64,000 nucleotides of DNA. Source: Moorella sp. Hama-1 (GTDB taxonomy: Bacteria; Bacillota; DSM-521; Neomoorellales; Neomoorellaceae). The stretch lies in assembly GCF_023734095.1 (NCBI RefSeq), contig NZ_AP024620.1, positions 2,166,501-2,230,500 of the forward strand, given 5' to 3'. Made by a program: the position numbers and the translations under genes. The notes beneath the pieces are model-generated. The model had not been told where the DNA came from, did no database searches, and was given only the letters and a program-made list of their open reading frames with translations. Position 1 is the stretch's first letter. The number at the start of each line of letters is the position of its first letter. This document shows positions 17,215 through 25,496 of the stretch, one piece after another.

Positions 17215-17289
17215 GCGGAAGTAGCTCAGCGGTAGAGCATCGCCTTGCCAAGGCGGGGGTCGCGGGTTCAAATCCCGTTTTCCGCTCCA
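17215..17289 (+). tRNA. tRNA-Gly (GCC)
   Basis: Full cloverleaf of 75 nt including CCA: acceptor GCGGAAG/TTTCCGC, D arm GCTC...GAGC, anticodon loop TTGCCAA, T arm GCGGG-TTCAAAT-CCCGT. Confidence 0.96.
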
Positions 17290-17301
17290 TTTTTATATCC
17301 T

Positions 17302-17377
17302 GGCGCGGTGGCGAAGAGGCTAACGCCGCGGTCTGCAAAACCGCTATGCGCCGGTTCAAATCCGGCCCGCGCCTCCA
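17302..17377 (+). tRNA. tRNA-Cys (GCA)
   Basis: 76 nt with encoded CCA: acceptor GGCGCGG/CCGCGCC, anticodon loop CTGCAAA, T arm GCCGG-TTCAAAT-CCGGC. It shares the promoter and terminator with the preceding tRNA. Confidence 0.96.
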
Positions 17378-17394
17378 GGTTGGTCAAACTTAAA

Positions 17395-17430
17395 AAGCCA
17401 TCTTGCTATACAGCAGGATGGCTTTCTTAT
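17395..17430 (+). terminator. Terminator of the tRNA-Gly/Cys unit
   Basis: AAGCCATCTTGCT pairs with AGCAGGATGGCTT (one G-T pair) around TATAC, followed by TTCTTATT. Confidence 0.8.
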
Positions 17431-17517
17431 TAGTCCTCACCGGGGTTTGGCCCTCCACAAAAAAATAGTACCGTACCGGCGGTAGGGACCCCTATCCAGA
17501 AGTTGACATAGGAAGGG

Positions 17518-17727
17518 CTAACTGTTAGGATGTAATTGTTCCTTCCTTTGCTGGCGGAGCAACTCCTCCAGTTCCTCCTCCAGGTCTTCCAGCTGTTGAA
17601 ACATGGACGGTTTCAGGGAGTGGGCCGGAAAACGCCGCTTCAAATCCGCAATTTCCTCTTGCAGCAAGTCGATACGTTCCTGTAAACTGGATATAGGAAC
17701 CCCCTCCTCACCTGATTTTGAACTCAA
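17518..17727 (-). CDS. Small coiled-coil hypothetical protein
   Basis: Up to 69 residues, almost entirely helical and charged: heptad-like LQERIDLLQEEIADLKRR and LEDLEEELEELLRQQRKE. The open frame allows a TTG start at 17727 but this has no ribosome binding site. A strong GAGGAGGGGG lies inside the frame, 8 bases before an ATA codon, so translation may begin at a rare ATA near residue 12. Divergent from the thioesterase gene. Function unknown. Confidence 0.5.
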   Translation of the reverse strand: MSSKSGEEGVPISSLQERIDLLQEEIADLKRRFPAHSLKPSMFQQLEDLEEELEELLRQQRKEQLHPNS

Positions 17728-17749
17728 TTATAGCAAAAGGGGTGGCACC

Positions 17750-18199
17750 ATGGAAGGGGATTTTTCCTGGCCCGGTGGTGTAGCACCGGACAAGTGGCGC
17801 TCTTTTGTATTACCTGAGAATCCCCTGGCCAAATTCCTGGGAATCAAGATCACCGGGATAGAGCCGGGCCGGAGCGTGGTAGAGTTAAAGGTGTTGCCCA
17901 GGCATCTAAATCCCTGGCAAACCCTCCATGGCGGTGTCTACGCAGCCCTGGCCGATCTGGCCATGGGTACTGCTGTACGGACTACCGGCAAAAAAGCGGT
18001 AACCCTGAACCTGCAGGTGGGTTATCTGCGGCCGGTAAAAGCGGGCCAGGTGGTTACCTGCCGGGGGATGGTCATCCATAACGGTGATGCAGTAGTTGTT
18101 ACTGAAGCCAGGATGGCGGTGGCTGAACGGCCGGTGGCTACCGCAGGCGGTATATTCTACGTCCAGGAAAGATTTATGGCCTGCGTCCCCGGGGCCTGA
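17750..18199 (+). CDS. PaaI-type hotdog thioesterase
   Basis: 149 residues, single hotdog domain that hydrolyses acyl-CoA thioesters. NPWQTLHGGVYAALADLAMG (about 64-83) is the PaaI catalytic signature, with HGG and the Asp in ALADLA; LNLQVGYLRPVKAGQVVTC and EARMAVAERPVATAGGIFYV complete the fold. ATG 17750 follows AAAAGGGGTGG, so the longer frame to 17603 is not used. Substrate unknown (aryl- or acyl-CoA). Confidence 0.88.
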   Translation: MEGDFSWPGGVAPDKWRSFVLPENPLAKFLGIKITGIEPGRSVVELKVLPRHLNPWQTLHGGVYAALADLAMGTAVRTTGKKAVTLNLQVGYLRPVKAGQVVTCRGMVIHNGDAVVVTEARMAVAERPVATAGGIFYVQERFMACVPGA

Positions 18200-18310
18200 A
18201 GAGAACTACCCCGGCACCGATTAGCCTGCCTTAATGCCGGCCCTTCGTCGAAAGTCCTGCCGGGCTTTGATGAAGAGCCCTGGACTCCGGTATTTAATCG
18301 TGACATAGTA

Positions 18311-18340
18311 TTGAAGAACCCGGTATCTATATGATATAAT
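18311..18340 (+). promoter_or_regulatory. Promoter of tRNA-Leu (TAA)
   Basis: TTGAAG (18311-18316), 18 bp, TATAAT (18335-18340), ending 11 bp before the tRNA. Confidence 0.8.
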
Positions 18341-18351
18341 ATGTTTTGCTT

Positions 18352-18439
18352 GCGAGAGTGGCGGAATCGGCAGACGCCCGAGACTTAAAATCTCGTGGAC
18401 CTTTGGTCCGTGCGGGTTCAAGTCCCGCCTCTCGCACCA
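18352..18439 (+). tRNA. tRNA-Leu (TAA)
   Basis: 88 nt with long variable arm (class II) and CCA. Acceptor GCGAGAG/CTCTCGC; anticodon loop CTTAAAA; T arm GCGGG-TTCAAGT-CCCGC. Confidence 0.96.
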
Positions 18440-18447
18440 GGAAAATC

Positions 18448-18470
18448 AAGGCCCGCGGGCCTTTTTTCTT
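18448..18470 (+). terminator. Terminator of tRNA-Leu (TAA)
   Basis: Short palindrome AAGGCCCGCGGGCCTT followed by a T-rich run. Confidence 0.7.
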
Positions 18471-18551
18471 TTTACAGCTTTGCATCAACCGAATTACAAC
18501 ACCCGAAATGGTGCCACTACAAAAACAAAACCCCTGGTCTATCCGGACTAA

Positions 18552-18598
18552 TAAAAAAGCCCCCAAAGCCGTGGTTAACCCACAGGCCTGGGGGCTTC
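18552..18598 (-). terminator. Terminator, probably of the DEAD-box helicase transcript
   Basis: Minus strand AAGCCCCCA / TGGGGGCTT stem with an inner GTGG-TTAAC-CCAC hairpin, followed by TTTTTTATT. It lies about 200 bp after the helicase stop; the 357-bp gap 18440-18796 has no supportable gene. Confidence 0.7.
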
Positions 18599-18796
18599 TC
18601 TTATTCCTTCTACTATTCCTTCCACCGCCGGTGTCCGTACTCCCGGCGATATACCACGTCTCTGTATCTTCAAGCCTCACCTAGCATTTAGGGTAAAGCG
18701 CCGGTTTCGCTGCACCAGCAGCGATTTATCCTTGCGTCGTAGCGTTATAAGTATCAAGGTGCATTTGTCAGGAGTAATTGCAGTCTTTTCCCTGGA

Positions 18797-20233
18797 TCAT
18801 TTTGACCAGCTTTGTTTTTTGCGGTTACCGGTTCTATTTTTACTGATCATTTTATACCCATGCTCCTCATACTTGTGCTCTCGCCTGGGTCCGGCGTGAT
18901 TATACCTTGGCGACCGGACGGGTTCTTCCGGTGTTAATTGTACAGGAGTGGTATCCTGTTCCTTGGTCAGCAATTTTAAAGCGGCGGCAATCAGGGTGAC
19001 CGAATCGGTTTCCGCCAGCAAATCCTCAGCCAAGCCCCGGTATTGCTCAACTTCCGCGGTTTCCGCCGCCTGGAGCAGCTTTTCCATGGCCACCCGCTGC
19101 TGGCCTTTAAGGAACTCGGTCAAGGTAGGAACGGACTGGCGCCCTATTTTCCGCCGTATCATGTTCTCAATCGACTTGAGAAGCCCCATCTCCCGCGGGG
19201 TAACAAAGGTCAGGGCCTGGCCAGACCGGCCGATGCGCCCGGTTCGGCCGATGCGATGCACGTAACCCTCCGGGTCCTGGGGGATATCAAAGTTATAGAC
19301 ATGGGTGACTCCGGTAATATCCAGTCCCCGGGCCGCTACATCAGTCGCTACCAGGATCTCGATAGCACCCTCCCGGAACTGCCGGATTACACTCTCCCTT
19401 TTCGCTTGCGTCAAATCACCATGGATGGCTTCCACTGAATAGCCGCGTTTATTTAAAGCCCCGGCCAGTTCGTCCACCCGGCGCTTGGTGCGACAAAAAA
19501 CAATCGCCAGGTCCGGCGCCTGAATATCCAACAGGCGACAGAGGACCTCAAATTTTTGTTTCTCCTGGAGCTCGATGTAGCTCTGTTCGGTGTTGGATAC
19601 CGTGACCTCTCGAGCCGAGATACGAATAGTTTCCGGGGCCTGCATGAACCTCTGCGCCAGGTTCTGGATCGGTAGGGGTATGGTGGCCGAAAACAACATG
19701 GTTTGGCGTTCCCCAGGGATCTCCCGGAGGATGGCTTCAATATCTTCAATAAAACCCATGTTAAGCATTTCATCGGCCTCATCCAGAACCACGATTTCAA
19801 TATCATGAAGGCGTATTGTTCGCCGCCGCAGGTGATCAAGCAAGCGGCCCGGCGTGCCTACGATAATATGGGGCCTTTTCTTCAGGGCCTTGAGCTGCCG
19901 GTTAATATCCTGCCCACCATAAATAGGTAAGGTGCGGATACTCTTGAATTGCCCAATGCGGTTCAACTCCTCGGCCACCTGCACCGCCAGTTCCCGGGTA
20001 GGGGTGATCACAATCCCCTGGATTTGTTCCGCCTCGACCGCGATTCTTTCCACCATAGGTATGCCGTAGGCCGCCGTTTTCCCGGTACCGGTTTGCGCCT
20101 GGCCAATTAGATCCACCCCTGCCAGGGCGACCGGGATAGTCTGCATCTGGATGGGCGTCGGTTCTTCAAACCCCATATTAGCGATTGCCTGCAGGACCGG
20201 TTGGCCCAATCCTAGTTCTGTAAAGGTTACCAA
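18797..20233 (-). CDS. ATP-dependent DEAD-box RNA helicase
   Basis: 478 residues. Helicase core 1-365: Q motif with [13 protein letters not shown] (17-30), Walker [13 protein letters not shown] as [13 protein letters not shown], and the second RecA domain with [17 protein letters not shown] and [11 protein letters not shown] basic C-terminal tail of about 60 residues ([17 protein letters not shown]...RKKQSWSK) could bind RNA. Such proteins (CshA/DeaD group) unwind mRNA and rRNA, often at low temperature. The TTG start at 20233 is supported by AAGGAG 10 bases upstream. Confidence 0.94.
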   Translation of the reverse strand: MVTFTELGLGQPVLQAIANMGFEEPTPIQMQTIPVALAGVDLIGQAQTGTGKTAAYGIPMVERIAVEAEQIQGIVITPTRELAVQVAEELNRIGQFKSIRTLPIYGGQDINRQLKALKKRPHIIVGTPGRLLDHLRRRTIRLHDIEIVVLDEADEMLNMGFIEDIEAILREIPGERQTMLFSATIPLPIQNLAQRFMQAPETIRISAREVTVSNTEQSYIELQEKQKFEVLCRLLDIQAPDLAIVFCRTKRRVDELAGALNKRGYSVEAIHGDLTQAKRESVIRQFREGAIEILVATDVAARGLDITGVTHVYNFDIPQDPEGYVHRIGRTGRIGRSGQALTFVTPREMGLLKSIENMIRRKIGRQSVPTLTEFLKGQQRVAMEKLLQAAETAEVEQYRGLAEDLLAETDSVTLIAAALKLLTKEQDTTPVQLTPEEPVRSPRYNHAGPRREHKYEEHGYKMISKNRTGNRKKQSWSK

Positions 20234-20305
20234 AAAACATTATCTCCTTTGCTGCGGGTATAATTTTTTTCCGGATATGTCCGGCCTTATTATAACCCAA
20301 AAATA

Positions 20306-20333
20306 AACTCCTCTACCCGTTAGTAGAGGAGTT
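20306..20333 (-). terminator. Terminator after the zinc-ribbon gene
   Basis: AACTCCTCTAC / GTAGAGGAGTT perfect 11-bp stem; the minus strand continues TTATTTTT. Confidence 0.8.
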
Positions 20334-20345
20334 CCCTCGCCTTAA

Positions 20346-20648
20346 TTAGTAGCGGTTGTTGTTTTTGCTGAAGCAATCCCGGCAATACACCGGGCGATCA
20401 CCGCGGGGATGAAACGGCACTTCTGTTTCCGCTCCACAGGCGGCGCAGGTTGCCTTGTACATTTCCCTGGGGCCACGATTATCCCCACGGCCAAAGCCGT
20501 TGCCGTTCCGCTTGCGGGCGGCGCGGCACTGGGGACAGCGACCCGGCTCATTGGTAAAACCTTTCTCGGCATAAAACCCCTGTTCGGAAGCCGAGAAAAT
20601 AAATTCGCCGCCACAATCACGGCAGGTAAGGGTTTTGTCTTCGTACAT
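20346..20648 (-). CDS. Zinc-ribbon protein with two to three zinc knuckles
   Basis: About 100 residues, cytoplasmic. TCRDCGGEFIFSASEQGFY (about 6-24) plus CPQCRAARK (about 37-45) form a probable zinc-ribbon of the type with conserved F-T-E-Q-F-Y centre; a second unit is CAACGAETEVPFHP and YCRDCF (about 69-93). Related proteins are annotated CxxCxxC zinc-binding domain and lack known function; nucleic-acid binding is an inference. ATG 20648 follows AGGAGG at 8 bases, so the upstream TTG 20678 is not the start. Confidence 0.78.
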   Translation of the reverse strand: MYEDKTLTCRDCGGEFIFSASEQGFYAEKGFTNEPGRCPQCRAARKRNGNGFGRGDNRGPREMYKATCAACGAETEVPFHPRGDRPVYCRDCFSKNNNRY

Positions 20649-20774
20649 AATTAAATCCTCCTCATATTTTTGCTCCAATGGTTCAGGGAATTAAATTTAT
20701 CTCCCTTCACCAGAAAAGCATTGAGAAGGATAAATAAATTTTACCCTACCAGACCAATTGATAAGCTAATATTG

Positions 20775-20803
20775 ATTATAACCCACCTTTAACCAAAGGT
20801 AAA
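20775..20803 (-). promoter_or_regulatory. Candidate promoter for the zinc-ribbon gene
   Basis: Minus strand TTTACC, 17 bp, TATAAT. The spacer contains CCTTTGGTTAAAGG (20786-20799), an inverted repeat that could be an operator. The gap 20649-20974 shows no gene. Confidence 0.45.
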
Positions 20804-20974
20804 GTAGTAATTCAAATTATTTTTAGCTGATCGCAGGCCGCGGATTATCATCGCTGGTGATTATTATGTGGGCAGTCTACGAAGCGGTAGCTACACGGCT
20901 CACTAACCTGCTTGGATTGCCAATGCCTGCTGGGAGCATAATCTACAAGGTGAGGTATCCGTCGCTTGACATCT

Positions 20975-21263
20975 TTAAACCAGGATTTCAATGTACTCCG
21001 TCAACCCCCATGCGAAAAATCTTCCGGTAATGCTCGGATAAACCCCGGGCCCGGAGAACGCCACCCCGGGTGCGGGCGTGGCGTAAAAGATTGATGAGCT
21101 GGGCGATGCCGGCGCTATTGATATAGTCCACCGCGCTGAAGTCCAGCAAAATGGCCGCTGGCCAGGGGTTCAAATCCAGCAGGGCGGTAAAGATAGCCGC
21201 CCTTTCATTGCCGGCGACGGCGCCGAGGCGCAGCGCGGCCAATTTGGTCGTCTTGCGGCCCAT
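20975..21263 (-). pseudogene. STAS-domain anti-sigma antagonist-like gene with 3' frameshift
   Basis: Single STAS domain, about 90 residues. ILLDFSAVDYINSAGIAQLINLL carries the conserved Ser that is phosphorylated in SpoIIAA-type proteins (INSAG). The annotated frame ends IFRMGVDGVH, but dropping one G from the run of five (plus strand C run 21005-21009) restores IFRMGLTEYIEILV and a stop at 20975, the usual end of the family. The change is either a real homopolymer mutation or a sequence error. Loss touches only the last helix, so the protein may still fold. It overlaps the end of the regulator gene upstream. ATG 21263 follows GGGGGTG. Confidence 0.7.
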
Positions 21264-22233
21264 CCAATTCACCCCCGCCTGTCTGCTTGAGCTGCTGGTA
21301 GAGTTTTTGGAGCTCCGGGGCAGGTTCTACCCCCAGGGTCGTCGCCAGGTAACGAGCGTAGTGCTGGTAACACTCCAGGGCGCGATTCTTCCTGCCGGTC
21401 CGGGCCAGCAGGTCCATGGCCTGTTCCAGGGCTTCTTCATTTCCTGGATCTAGCTCCAGGATCTCCAGCCAGAGGGCCAGGGAACCAGCCGCTCCCCCCC
21501 GGTCAGTGGCGGCCGCCGCCAGGCGGGCCAGGGCTTCCAGGTACATCTGGTGGATGCCCTCCCGCAGGGGCGTCAGCCAGATTTCCTCGGCCACCCCGGC
21601 CAGGAGTTCGCCGCCATAAAGGCTCCTGGCCTGGCGGCAGCATTCCAGGGCCTGCTGGCGGTCCTCCCCCCAGTGGACCCTGGCGGCCTGGATGCAGGCC
21701 CGGAACTGTTGCAGGTCACTGCCGGCCACCAGCTCCGGCTGCAAGCCGATGTTCCCCTGGTGCAGGGTCAGGTAGGCAGGCGCGGTCTCCAGACCGGCGT
21801 TTAAGGCCCGCCGCAGGGTATGCAGGGTCACATGCAGGGCGTTGGCCCCGGCCTCTTCACCCCAGAAGAGTTCCACTAATTTATCCCGGGGAACCCGCCA
21901 GTGGGGCTGCAGAGCCAGGTACTGGAGGATGGCCGCCGCCTTGCGCCGTGGCCAGGTATGGACGGCCAGCATCTCCTCCCCCCGCCGGACGGCGAATTCG
22001 CCCAAAAGGCGAAAATAGAGACGGGGGCCGGCTACTGCCTCCCCGTTCGCGGAGGGGACAGGGCCGCCCCTTAATTGACCCTCGAGCCGGGTAACCTGCC
22101 GGCACCAGGCCAGGAGCAAGGGCTCCCCCAGCAGGCCGGCCAACTTTTCCGCCCGTTGCCAGTCCCGGCCGGCGGCGGCGAAATCACCGCCGGTGTAGTA
22201 CCAGTACCCCCTTTCCAGTATAGCAAGGGGGGA
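21205..22233 (-). pseudogene. 5'-truncated MalT/SARP-like regulator with BTAD domain
   Basis: The frame codes a winged-helix domain (YFRLLGEFAVRRGEEML... PRRKAAAILQYLAL... DKLVELFWGEE...LHVTLHTLRRALN) and a bacterial transcriptional activator domain with TPR repeats ending PAPELQKLYQQLKQ. Upstream of the only starts (TTG 22143) the family signal continues as AILERGYWYYTGGDFAAAGRD, a TPR, until TAA at 22234-22236. The AAA/NB-ARC and most TPRs of a roughly 1000-residue regulator are missing and the frame abuts promoter-like DNA, suggesting an internal deletion. The remaining DNA-binding half could still be made from TTG 22143 as a 312-residue protein, without a clear ribosome binding site. Confidence 0.72.
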
Positions 22234-22520
22234 TTACGGCTCTCTTACAGATTTCTTACAACTGCTTCATTTTTGTTGTCCACGGCAAAATCAGTTCATG
22301 CTTGTTACTCCCACCATATACCGACTAAGATGGACAATGTAAGGTGTAAGGAAAAGAGTGGCGGGCAGGAAATTGTCGGGGCAATGACGGCCGGGTGAGC
22401 AGCCACGATGATTGGGCAGGCCACGAACTCGGCTATCACCCGGCCGTTCATAAATGCCAGGTCTCTCTTCCGGTCTCCCAGGCTGGTAAGACGTGCTTCG
22501 AAATTACTAACGCTGTAGTA
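22234..22520. other. Gene-free gap before the truncated regulator
   Basis: No coding frame can be supported. The minus strand reads TTGTAAGAAATCTGTAAGAG just before the regulator remnant, two TGTAAGA units 11 bp apart, as in promoters of SARP/MalT-type regulators (inference). Confidence 0.35.
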
Positions 22521-23678
22521 CTAATAAGTTAACTTTTCCGCTCCTCCCGCAGTAACCACATACGTATCCTCCACCCCCACGCTGCCGAGCCCAGGGAAGA
22601 CAAACTTGGGCTCCAGGGCGAAGGCCATGCCCGCGGCCAGGACAGTCCGGTCCCCCCGGGCCAGCACCGGCCACTCGTTCAAGTCCAGGCCGACACCGTG
22701 ACCGATGTAGGTTACCTGGCGGCCGTAGCCCATAAAGTGTTCCTGCAAACCGGCCCGGGCGGCCAGGGTCACGGCCAGGTCATAGAGCTCGCCGGCCGTT
22801 ACTCCGGGCCGGGCCGCTGCCGCCACCCGGCCGGCAATCTCCAGGGCCACGTCCTGAGCCCGGCGTAAATCCGCCGGTACCTCCTTGCCCAGGTAGATCC
22901 TGGTCTGATCAACGGTGTAGTCGCCGTAAACCCCGGCGTAGTCAATGAGGAGGGGCTCCCCTTCCTCCCAGACGTGCTGGCTGGCTCCCATAGGGTACAG
23001 GGGTGAGAGGCCCAGACCGGCCAGGGGCAGGTTAAAGCAAGAAGTCCGGGCGGAATTGGCCCCGGCGGCCACCAGACCGGGACCCATGCCCTGCTCCTGA
23101 CCCCGGAAGTGTTTCGCCCCCTGATGGCCCAGGCGGCGGGCGTAGCCTTCAAACTCGGCGGCAATGGCCAGTTCCGTCATCCCCGGCCGGATCCAGTTAC
23201 CTATGTAGTGAAACACCTGGGCGTGCCTGGTGGCTGACCACCGCAGGGCCTCCAGTTCGGCCACTGTTTTGACCATCCGCTGCCGCCGCAGGATCTGGCC
23301 GATGTCGGCCCACTGGACGCCAGGCAGGAGGGCCTCATAACGGCGAAAGAGGTTCAAGGGTATCACGTCCATCTCCAGGCCCAGGCGCCGCAGGCTGGCC
23401 CAACCGGACTCCCGGAGCAGGCCGGGAAGTTCTTTAAAGCTACCCAGGGGCCTGACCTGCCAGGCGGATTCCTCCTGTGCCCGTTCGTAGTCCCGGTAAG
23501 CCAGGAGGAGAGGCTCCCCTGCCGCCGGTACGAAAAAATGGCCAGCCTGGGCCGTCCCGGTCAGATAGTACAGGTCAGTGGCCTGATAGATAATAGCGCC
23601 GTCGAGCCCCAGGGCTTGCAAGGACTCCTGAAAGCGGCCCAGGCGATTCTTGTATTCTATGTACTCCAGCTTTGCCAT
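22521..23678 (-). CDS. M24 family Xaa-Pro aminopeptidase-like peptidase
   Basis: 385 residues, cytoplasmic pita-bread metallopeptidase. N-terminal creatinase-like domain (1-130, YYLTGTAQAGHFFVPAAGEP), then the catalytic domain: IDYAGVYGDYTVDQTRIYLG holds the two Asp ligands, GHGVGLDLNEWP the His ligand, FALEPKFVFPGLG and GVEDTYVVT the Glu ligands. It would remove residues before proline or process similar dipeptides. Start ATG 23678 follows AAGGGGG. Transcribed alone; the exact substrate is not predictable. Confidence 0.9.
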   Translation of the reverse strand: MAKLEYIEYKNRLGRFQESLQALGLDGAIIYQATDLYYLTGTAQAGHFFVPAAGEPLLLAYRDYERAQEESAWQVRPLGSFKELPGLLRESGWASLRRLGLEMDVIPLNLFRRYEALLPGVQWADIGQILRRQRMVKTVAELEALRWSATRHAQVFHYIGNWIRPGMTELAIAAEFEGYARRLGHQGAKHFRGQEQGMGPGLVAAGANSARTSCFNLPLAGLGLSPLYPMGASQHVWEEGEPLLIDYAGVYGDYTVDQTRIYLGKEVPADLRRAQDVALEIAGRVAAAARPGVTAGELYDLAVTLAARAGLQEHFMGYGRQVTYIGHGVGLDLNEWPVLARGDRTVLAAGMAFALEPKFVFPGLGSVGVEDTYVVTAGGAEKLTY

Positions 23679-23787
23679 ATAAACAGCCCCCTTTATCTAA
23701 GCTCGTTATTGTACACAAGATTTGCCAATATCATATCATATTACCAAGATTAATCCATCTAGGTAAGTATTGGAAGGAGACTTAAAA

Positions 23788-24123
23788 ATGCCAGTCCCCG
23801 AAGCCACCGTCTCAAGCAATAACTTTAATTATCATCAGCATGTCCATGACCATAGCGGCAAGACCAGTTGCGAAATGGGCCATGCCCATATGCATCCCGG
23901 CGTAACTGGTTTACCCCGAGCGGTCAATAACAGCCATGAACATATCCTTCAAGGTATTACCACCTTTGATTATGGGCACACTCACTCCTTTTATGCGATA
24001 ACCGGCCCGGCCATCGACCTGCCGGGAGGCATGCATACCCACTATGTCTACTTTGAAACCAATGAAGTTGACGGCCATCGTCACCGGGTACAGGACTTTG
24101 TCGTCCCTGCGGCAATGAGGTAG
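23788..24123 (+). CDS. YmaF family His-rich protein
   Basis: About 111 residues. It contains repeated His pairs in a regular layout: HQHVHDHSG, GHAHMHPGVTG, NNSHEHIL, GHTHSFYAITG, GMHTHYVYFET, DGHRHRVQD. This is the YmaF pattern (function unknown, predicted metal-binding beta fold). ATG 23788 follows AAGGAG at 8 bases. A terminator follows, shared with the convergent tRNA cluster. Confidence 0.85.
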   Translation: MPVPEATVSSNNFNYHQHVHDHSGKTSCEMGHAHMHPGVTGLPRAVNNSHEHILQGITTFDYGHTHSFYAITGPAIDLPGGMHTHYVYFETNEVDGHRHRVQDFVVPAAMR

Positions 24124-24144
24124 GGTTACCTGCGAAAAGATATA

Positions 24145-24184
24145 AAAAAACTCCTTCCTGAACCCCGGCCAGGAAGGAGTTTTT
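24145..24184. terminator. Bidirectional terminator between ymaF-like gene and tRNA cluster
   Basis: ACTCCTTCCTG / CAGGAAGGAGT 11-bp stem with A run before and T run after, serving both convergent units. Confidence 0.85.
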
Positions 24185-24186
24185 GC

Positions 24187-24262
<76 letters not shown>

Positions 24263-24267
24263 ATGAA

Positions 24268-24344
24268 TGGCGGAGCCGACGGGATTTGAACCCGCGATCT
24301 TCGGCGTGACAGGCCGACATGTTAAACCGCTACACTACGGCTCC
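24268..24344 (-). tRNA. tRNA-Asp (GTC)
   Basis: 77 nt with CCA; acceptor GGAGCCG/CGGCTCC, anticodon loop CTGTCAC, T arm GCGGG-TTCAAAT-CCCGT. Confidence 0.96.
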
Positions 24345-24349
24345 CCTTA

Positions 24350-24424
24350 TGGTGGGCAGTGGCAGGTTTGAACTGCCGACCCCCTGCTTGTAAGGCAGGT
24401 GCTCTCCCGCTGAGCTAACCGCCC
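24350..24424 (-). tRNA. tRNA-Val (TAC)
   Basis: 75 nt with CCA; acceptor GGGCGGT/ACTGCCC, anticodon loop CTTACAA, T arm GGCAG-TTCAAAC-CTGCC. First of the Val-Asp-Phe unit. Confidence 0.96.
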
Positions 24425-24446
24425 CTGTGTACCTGCCGCGAAAAAT

Positions 24447-24476
24447 ATTATAGCACGGCAGCGGGAGCAAAGTCAA
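24447..24476 (-). promoter_or_regulatory. Promoter of the tRNA-Val/Asp/Phe unit
   Basis: Minus strand TTGACT, 18 bp, TATAAT. The -35 overlaps the last codons and stop of the agmatinase gene. Confidence 0.85.
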
Positions 24477-25369
24477 ATATTTTTTCCTCCCCAGGCCAGG
24501 AGGGCTTCGCGGAGGATCTTGGCCGCCAGGATGGCGGTAATATCACTCCGATCGTAAGCCGGGCAGACCTCCACCAGGTCAAAGGCGACCACATTAGCGT
24601 CCTGTAAAAGCTGGATGGCTTTAAAGATCTCCCCCGGCTGGCAGCCCCCCGGTTCGGGGGTGCCAGTACCGGGGGCGTAGGCCGGGTCAACCACGTCGAT
24701 GTCCAGGGTTACATATAACGGCCGTTGGCCCAGCTCTGGCACCAGTTTCGCCAGGGGCGACGTCATGGTATCCATAAAAAAGTTCGTCTCTTCCTGTGCG
24801 TAGGCAAATTCCCCCCAGGTGCCGGAGCGGATGCCGAACTGGTAGAGGCGGCCGGGACCGATTTCCTCCGCCACCAGGCGCATGACGGTGGCGTGGGAGA
24901 GCCTTTCCCCCAGATATTCCTCCCGCAGGTCGGCATGGGCGTCGAAGTGGAGGACGGCCAGTTCGGGGTAGTACCGGTGGGCTGCCCGGATGAGGGGGTA
25001 GCTGACTAAATGCTCGCCCCCCAGGAAGAAGGGCTTCTTGCCGGCGGCAAAAAGGGCGGCCGCCGCGGCCGCCATCCGTTCTAAACCGGCCTCCACCCGG
25101 CCAGGCGGCAGATCCAGATCGCCGGCGTCATAAAAGGGAATCTCCCCCAGTTCCCGCTGGAGGTAAGGGCTGTATTCCTCCAGGACCTCGGAGACGGCGC
25201 GAATGGCTCGGGGGCCCCAGCGGGTGCCGGGCCGGAAGCTGGTGGTGGCATCGAAGGGGATGCCGGCCAGGACCGCCCGGGCTGCTGCAAAGTCGTCAGT
25301 ACTGGCCAGGAAGACCTGGCCCCTAGTAAATCCCTCGATGGTGCTGCCCGGGGCATGGGCGTCTAACAT
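24473..25369 (-). CDS. speB: Agmatinase (ureohydrolase family)
   Basis: About 298 residues. Binuclear Mn site motifs are all present: GGEHLVSYPLI (about 117), HFDAHADLR (about 140-148, HxDxHxD), and DIDVVDPAYAPGTGTPEPGG (about 222-241). It hydrolyses agmatine to putrescine and urea. The next gene upstream on the same strand is spermidine synthase, so putrescine passes straight to spermidine. ATG 25369 follows GGAGG at 7 bases. Arginase or guanidinobutyrase activity cannot be excluded by motif alone, but context favours agmatinase. Confidence 0.9.
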   Translation of the reverse strand: MLDAHAPGSTIEGFTRGQVFLASTDDFAAARAVLAGIPFDATTSFRPGTRWGPRAIRAVSEVLEEYSPYLQRELGEIPFYDAGDLDLPPGRVEAGLERMAAAAAALFAAGKKPFFLGGEHLVSYPLIRAAHRYYPELAVLHFDAHADLREEYLGERLSHATVMRLVAEEIGPGRLYQFGIRSGTWGEFAYAQEETNFFMDTMTSPLAKLVPELGQRPLYVTLDIDVVDPAYAPGTGTPEPGGCQPGEIFKAIQLLQDANVVAFDLVEVCPAYDRSDITAILAAKILREALLAWGGKNI

Positions 25370-25388
25370 CAATCTTCCTCCGAAAATA

Positions 25389-25493
25389 GATTTCTACCAA
25401 AAGTGGTTGCGACTTACAGTAACCGCTGCGGGGCTGGCGCTACAGGTCTCCAGGCTCCTGTGGTTCTCGGCGAGCAAACTTGACGCTCGACCT
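25389..25493 (-). repeat. Dispersed intergenic repeat, copy 1
   Basis: TTCTACCAAAAGTGGTTGC on the plus strand (25391-25409) followed, in inverted sense, by GTTTGCTCGCCGAGAACCAC and GGAGCCTGGAGACCTGTA (minus strand, about 25440-25482). It fills the 127-bp gap between speE and speB. See the repeat-family finding. Confidence 0.7.
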
Positions 25494-25496
25494 CGC

